Shown one piece after another: positions 49,634 through 52,489 of a stretch of 52,489 nucleotides of DNA. Numbering within the stretch: the first letter of the stretch is position 1; each line of letters begins with the position of its first letter. The DNA lies in NCBI GenBank assembly GCA_964649195.1, contig CAZYPK010000017.1, positions 1-52,489 on the forward strand, in the 5' to 3' direction. This stretch comes from JTS-RE9 sp964649195 (GTDB taxonomy: Bacteria; Planctomycetota; Phycisphaerae; Phycisphaerales; Phycisphaeraceae). A program made the position numbers and the translations under genes. The notes beneath the pieces are model-generated. The model ran no database searches, was not told where the DNA came from, and worked only from the letters and a program-made list of their open reading frames with translations.

Positions 49634-49710
49634 TCGCTCATTGACCGGAACGCCGTCGCGCGGCCCGCCACGGCTTCATGGAGTTGACTGTACGTCAGGG
49701 TGTCTGTCAT
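49630..49710 (-). pseudogene. 26-codon ORF coupled to cas3, possible csb1 5' remnant
   Basis: MTDTLTYSQLHEAVAGRATA and FRSMSE, then a TGA overlapping the cas3 ATG. The start has AGGAG upstream and overlaps the preceding ORF stop as ATGA. The sequence resembles the LTYxxLxxAVAGxAAAFR opening that I associate with Csb1 proteins of related loci, so this may be a truncated csb1 fused to the cas3 start; this is from memory and unchecked. Whatever its origin, the overlaps suggest it works as a translational relay into cas3. Confidence 0.45.
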
Positions 49711-50033
49711 CGAAGTGGCTCCTGGGGGTTGTTGAACTGAGCATGGTTGGAATGAAGCTGCCGGATCAGTCGTCTGCCTCGCGCGGCATGTCTTCGAATG
49801 AAGGATTCGGAAAGTGGCTTCCCATTCTTTCTGAAATCGCTTTGCAACGCAATCCGCCACCAGCGGCGGTTGAAAAGCCGCTCAAGGTCTGACCGGCTGA
49901 TCCACCGTCTGCGATGGCGCGCCAGTCGCCGGTCACGCAGCGTTCGCAGCAGACACCAGCGCCACGCCCTGCGCCATCGTGGGGTGCGGAACACCGGCCG
50001 ACCGTCCGTGTCGAGAAATTCCATCGTCGCCAT
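49707..50033 (-). CDS. Small basic protein heading the cas operon (108 aa, unknown)
   Basis: 108 aa, very rich in Arg and Trp (RTPRWRRAWRWCLLRTLRDR, then RRLARHRRRW). No family recognised. AGGA lies 9 nt before the ATG, and its stop overlaps the next start (ATGA), so it looks translated with cas3. Its charge suggests nucleic acid binding. It could be an anti-CRISPR-associated or regulatory factor, or a non-conserved ORF; homologues at other type I-G loci would decide. Confidence 0.45.
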   Translation of the reverse strand: MATMEFLDTDGRPVFRTPRWRRAWRWCLLRTLRDRRLARHRRRWISRSDLERLFNRRWWRIALQSDFRKNGKPLSESFIRRHAARGRRLIRQLHSNHAQFNNPQEPLR

Positions 50034-50150
50034 CGCATCGTCCTGACATCCGTGTCACCCGATGTGCGGAGAGTAGCAGGGGGGACTGACGACATGGTGT
50101 CAGTTCGTTTTTCAGTTTTTTTATGGATTACAATTTTGATTGGGGTGATC
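50034..50150 (-). promoter_or_regulatory. Likely cas operon promoter region
   Basis: This is the only gap upstream of the first operon ORF. It holds an AT-rich core (TTTTTCAGTTTTTTTATGG around 50109) unlike its surroundings, and an imperfect dyad CTGAC-8-GTCAG at 50086-50103 that could be a regulator site. No clear -35/-10 pair stands out. A WYL regulator gene lies 1.2 kb away. Confidence 0.4.
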
Positions 50151-50239
50151 TGAATAACCCCCGATGTACCGTGAATCAGGGGGATCCGGGGGATCGCGAA
50201 GCCGCAAGCGGCTTGGGTGTGAGGTTGTTCAGGAGTCCC
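50151..50239. repeat. Direct repeat A around the kinase-like gene
   Basis: Begins CTGAATAACCCCCGATG, contains GTGAATCAGGGGGATCC, GCCGCAAGCGGC and ends GGAGTCCC. A copy at 51199-51288 has the same order and orientation with an extra GGATCCGGGG. Both hold small hairpins. Confidence 0.85.
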
Positions 50240-50276
50240 ATTGGAAGTTCGGCATATGAGCCAGATCGTCAATGTC

Positions 50277-50384
50277 AATGGCGGGATCGGCTGACCGCGG
50301 CCTCATTGAAGCTTGATGGTAAAGCGGGTTGCTTTCGACATGCTGGTTTGTCTCCGCGGTCACCCTACCGCAGCCTCACGTCAC
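50277..50384 (+). CRISPR. Degenerate two-repeat CRISPR-like element
   Basis: Two sites resemble the main repeat in its transcribed sense, here on the plus strand. Site 1 (50277-50311) keeps the 3' part: ACCGCGGCCTCATTGAAG at 50294-50311 against ACCGCGGCTCCATTGAAG. Site 2 (50350-50384) keeps the 5' part: TCCGCGGTCACCCTACCGC at 50353-50371 against TCCGCGGTCACCCAACCGC. The starts are 73 bp apart, the period of the main array, leaving one 36-38-nt spacer (CTTGATGGTAAAGCGGGTTG at its start). The strongest halves face the single spacer, as in crRNA-like regulatory RNAs (CreA/CreR type). No gene covers it. Confidence 0.65.
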
Positions 50385-50417
50385 GGCGGCCCATCCCGGT
50401 CGTCGTGACATTACGAT

Positions 50418-50684
50418 TCAACAAGGTGTCGCGTGAACTTCGAGTTTCACGACCGGCGTCTTCGAGATATGCTTCGACATGCCCTGCGGCAGATGGACTT
50501 GACGACGCTGGGCGACGCCATCGACGGTGACGATGACGGTCGCGTCGCATGGTTCAAGATCGCACGGCGTGCGGGCGATGATCCAGTCGCCTGCGACCTG
50601 CCCCAGCGCCATGCGGCCGCCGTTCCAGACCAGTTCCAGTTCGACATGTGCCGAGTATCCGGTTTTCGCGGGTGGAATGTTCAT
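50418..50684 (-). CDS. Small conserved-looking protein (88 aa, unknown)
   Basis: 88 aa, beta-rich: VELELVWNGGRMALGQVAGD, WIIARTP, CDATVIVTVDGVAQRRQVHL, then PQGMS. It resembles small planctomycete proteins of unknown function. Its ATG at 50684 faces the kinase-like start at 50677/50683, so the two coding regions overlap head to head. No catalytic motif. Confidence 0.6.
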   Translation of the reverse strand: MNIPPAKTGYSAHVELELVWNGGRMALGQVAGDWIIARTPCDLEPCDATVIVTVDGVAQRRQVHLPQGMSKHISKTPVVKLEVHATPC

Positions 50685-51174
50685 GGAAGAATCCAGTCGG
50701 AATCTCTTGCGGCGGGCCGAGGCTTACGCGATGGATCGCTCCATGATCATAACCGGTCAGTTGGGGTTTGGCCACGACGGAAGCGTGTTTACAAGCGGGA
50801 TTCAGACGGCCATCAAAGTCCACGAACGCGAAAGGACCTATCGTCAGGAGCTTGCCGTTTATCAGCGGCTGCGTGAGCGAAATGTCGAGCGTGTCGCGGG
50901 GCATTGGGTGCCGCAGCTCATCGATTGGGATGATGGGCGATGGATCATCGAGATGTCGATCGTGCCTCGGCCGTTCGTGCTTGATTTTGCCGGCGCGACG
51001 CTGGACACGGCGCACGCATTTCCGCCGCATGTTCTGGAGGAACGCGACGAGCGGTGGCGGGAGTTGTTCGATGATCACTGGGAGCATGTCGCGGGGATCA
51101 TCGCGGCGCTCGAGTATTGCGGGGTTTATCTTCTTGATCCGCATCCCGGCAACATCGCGTTTGAGGAGACGTGA
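50677..51174 (+). CDS. Minimal kinase-like protein
   Basis: 165 aa. GQLGFGHDGSVF resembles a glycine-rich loop, TAIKVHERERTYRQEL carries the ATP-anchoring Lys and a helix-C-like Glu, and LDPHPGNIAFEE resembles the HxxxxN catalytic loop of protein-kinase-like folds (DxHxGN). It is much shorter than kinases (about 250 aa) and lacks a clear DFG segment, so it may be a pseudokinase or a small phosphotransferase. Starts at 50677 and 50683 are both possible; both overlap the 88-aa gene on the other strand. It lies inside the direct-repeat pair. Confidence 0.65.
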   Translation: MFMEESSRNLLRRAEAYAMDRSMIITGQLGFGHDGSVFTSGIQTAIKVHERERTYRQELAVYQRLRERNVERVAGHWVPQLIDWDDGRWIIEMSIVPRPFVLDFAGATLDTAHAFPPHVLEERDERWRELFDDHWEHVAGIIAALEYCGVYLLDPHPGNIAFEET

Positions 51175-51198
51175 TTCGCAGAGGTTCTTCAGGGAATC

Positions 51199-51288
51199 CT
51201 GAATAATCCCCGATGTGCCGTGAATCAGGGGGATCCGGGGGATCCGGGGGATCGCGAAGCCGCAAGCGGCTGGTTATTTTGGAGTCCC
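51199..51288. repeat. Direct repeat B around the kinase-like gene
   Basis: Begins CTGAATAATCCCCGATG and ends GGAGTCCC, matching the copy at 50151-50239 along its length with a 10-bp tandem GGATCCGGGG gain. It ends 1 bp before the stop of the WYL gene, so it also occupies a terminator position for both convergent genes. Confidence 0.85.
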
Positions 51289-51289
51289 T

Positions 51290-52315
51290 TCATTCGTCGT
51301 ACTGCTCCGCCGCAGCGTGAATCAGTTCCCTGGCGCGTTGCGCCAGTTGTTTCGGTTTGATCACCTTGCAGAACGGCCCGTATCCCAGAATCCACCACAC
51401 GATCTCCTCCAGCCCGGCGACGGTGCAGCGGAAGGTGATCGAGCCGTCGTCGTGATTTTCGATGTCCTGGGTGTCATGCCAGTGGGTCTCGGCGACGGTC
51501 TCGGCGTGCGGCGGGAGAAAATGAAGTTCGACGCGATGGTTGGCGCCGTCGCCCATCATGCGCCAGGCGTTGCCCAGATGCTTGCGCAGCGAGAAGCCGG
51601 GCGGAATCTGATAGTTCACATCCGTCGTCTCACAGCGGCTGAACCGGCTCAGCTTCAGTGTGCGCAGCTCATCCCGATCGCTGCGCCAGCCCACTGCATA
51701 CCACGCCCGCTGGCCAAAGAAGAGACAGTAAGGCTTGAAGAGAAATGTCTCGTCATCGCTGGAGATGGCCATTGATTCGCCCGTATTCCTGGCCGCTTCA
51801 TAACAGCAGCGCAGCGCCAGACGGTTGGCGATGGCTTGACGCATCCGTTCATAGACATCGGCGTGACCGGCTCCGTCCTGCGTCGCCGTCATCCGAACTT
51901 CGATATGCGGCGCGATCGCACCGATGGCGTCGATCAGCTTGCGGGGCAGCCTGCCGCGCACCTTTTCAATCGCACGGGCCGCCGGCAGCAGCATCGGCAA
52001 CTGATCGCGCCCCGCCGACTCGCCCAGCGCCACCAGCGCGAGCGCCTCTTCCAAGTCCAATGCGACAGGCGGCATGAAGAAATCGCCCGTGATGCGATAC
52101 CCTTTCTCCTCTTCGCTGAAGGACACCGGAACGCCCGCCCCTTCGAGCATCTTCATGTCGCGGTAGATGTTCCGCTCCGTCGTTTCGCAAGCCTCGGCGA
52201 GTCGGGCGGCATTCAAACCCCGCCGGGATTGAATGAGATTCACGATGCGAAGCAGGCGGTGGATGCGGGTGTATGTTCGGGGCAACGGCGGCGTCTCCAG
52301 AAGCGATCCCGGCAC
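51290..52315 (-). CDS. WYL-domain transcriptional regulator
   Basis: 341 aa from a GTG at 52315. Residues about 15-75 form a DeoR-type winged helix (RIVNLIQSRRGLNAARLAEA, TTERNIYRDMKML). Residues about 165-240 form the WYL domain with FKPYCLFFGQRAWYAVGWR and ELRTLKLSRFSR, followed by the C-terminal WCX part (HRVELHFLPP, EEIVWWILGYGPF). WYL regulators sense ligands or nucleic acids and several control CRISPR or other defence genes. Its position beside the cas operon supports, but does not prove, such a role. Confidence 0.92.
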   Translation of the reverse strand: MPGSLLETPPLPRTYTRIHRLLRIVNLIQSRRGLNAARLAEACETTERNIYRDMKMLEGAGVPVSFSEEEKGYRITGDFFMPPVALDLEEALALVALGESAGRDQLPMLLPAARAIEKVRGRLPRKLIDAIGAIAPHIEVRMTATQDGAGHADVYERMRQAIANRLALRCCYEAARNTGESMAISSDDETFLFKPYCLFFGQRAWYAVGWRSDRDELRTLKLSRFSRCETTDVNYQIPPGFSLRKHLGNAWRMMGDGANHRVELHFLPPHAETVAETHWHDTQDIENHDDGSITFRCTVAGLEEIVWWILGYGPFCKVIKPKQLAQRARELIHAAAEQYDE

Positions 52316-52391
52316 ATGGAAACGCCGATGATAACGAGCGATTGCAACGGGATGGCGTTCAAGTGACCGTGAATGCCCATCAGGGTAAAAG

Positions 52392-52463
52392 CATATGGCG
52401 GGAGGGCGAGGCTCCCGCCGAGCCGTTCATATGGCGGGAGGGCGAGGCTCCCGCCGAGCCGTT
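52392..52463. repeat. 36-bp hairpin in two tandem copies
   Basis: CATATGGCGGGAGGGCGAGG and CTCCCGCCGAGCCGTT form a 36-bp unit repeated once at 52428. Each unit holds a GGCGGGAG/CTCCCGCC stem. The window ends 26 bp later, so more copies could follow. No gene in 52316-52489. Confidence 0.85.
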
Positions 52464-52489
52464 CGTTTGCGAAGCCCGTCTGCGGGCTG

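Noticed and set aside
50100..50150. Pairing of the pseudo-CRISPR spacer seed with the cas promoter
   Set aside because: By eye I found only TTGAT in common (TTGATTGG against TTGATGG), too short to claim a target.
49766..50278. 170-codon frame upstream of cas3
   Set aside because: It overlaps the better supported 108-aa frame, spans the promoter region and repeat A, and has no recognisable features.

Overview
The window is high-GC bacterial DNA. Its gene set (glucuronoyl-esterase-like CE15 protein, DUF3500 protein, large secreted proteins of unknown function, interspersed palindromes) fits a planctomycete, perhaps Phycisphaerae-like. That assignment is inference; there is no rRNA or other phylogenetic marker apart from an isolated nuoH. 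No tRNA or rRNA gene was seen.

Layout. 1-20286 is chromosomal: a 177-bp tandem repeat, a CE15-type esterase, a giant secreted protein, a sugar isomerase/epimerase-like protein, nuoH, an LRR lipoprotein, a DUF3500 protein, an ABC exporter, a methyltransferase, a secreted zinc protease and a minus-strand lipid-type operon (PmtA-like methyltransferase remnant, FAD oxidoreductase, unknown 811-aa protein, phosphatidylserine decarboxylase, Lgt-like protein). Three long AT-rich inverted repeats sit between these genes. 20285-34754 is one very large CRISPR array, about 201 repeats by hand count. Its left (old) end cuts into the methyltransferase gene and its right (leader) end faces cas2.

35002-50033 is one co-directional minus-strand cas operon. 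Read 5' to 3' it runs: 108-aa ORF, 26-aa ORF, cas3, a broken csb3 fragment with an antisense vapBC pair, csb3, csb1, csb2, cas4-cas1 (all type I-G, formerly I-U), then cas10, csm2, csm3, csm4, a CARF-RelE effector (type III-A) and finally cas2. The type III module splits cas2 from cas4-cas1. It looks specialised for cyclic-oligoadenylate signalling: Cas10 keeps GGDD but has no HD domain, Csm3 has Glu where the catalytic Asp is expected, csm5 and a separate cas6 are absent, and the effector is a CARF-linked RelE-like mRNA interferase. The Cas6 half of Csb2 could make crRNAs for both modules.

50034-52489 holds a degenerate two-repeat CRISPR-like element, a small kinase-like gene and an 88-aa gene between two ~90-bp direct repeats, then a WYL-domain regulator that may control the cas operon.

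The most unusual signals are: (1) the terminal base of the 36-nt CRISPR repeat changes in long blocks while the other 35 bases stay almost invariant; (2) spacer pairs that differ by synonymous changes or a single codon indel; (3) the pseudo-CRISPR element upstream of the cas operon; (4) the reduced, apparently signalling-only type III module; (5) an in-frame insertion of a genomic palindrome into csm4; (6) vapBC inside a csb3 remnant.
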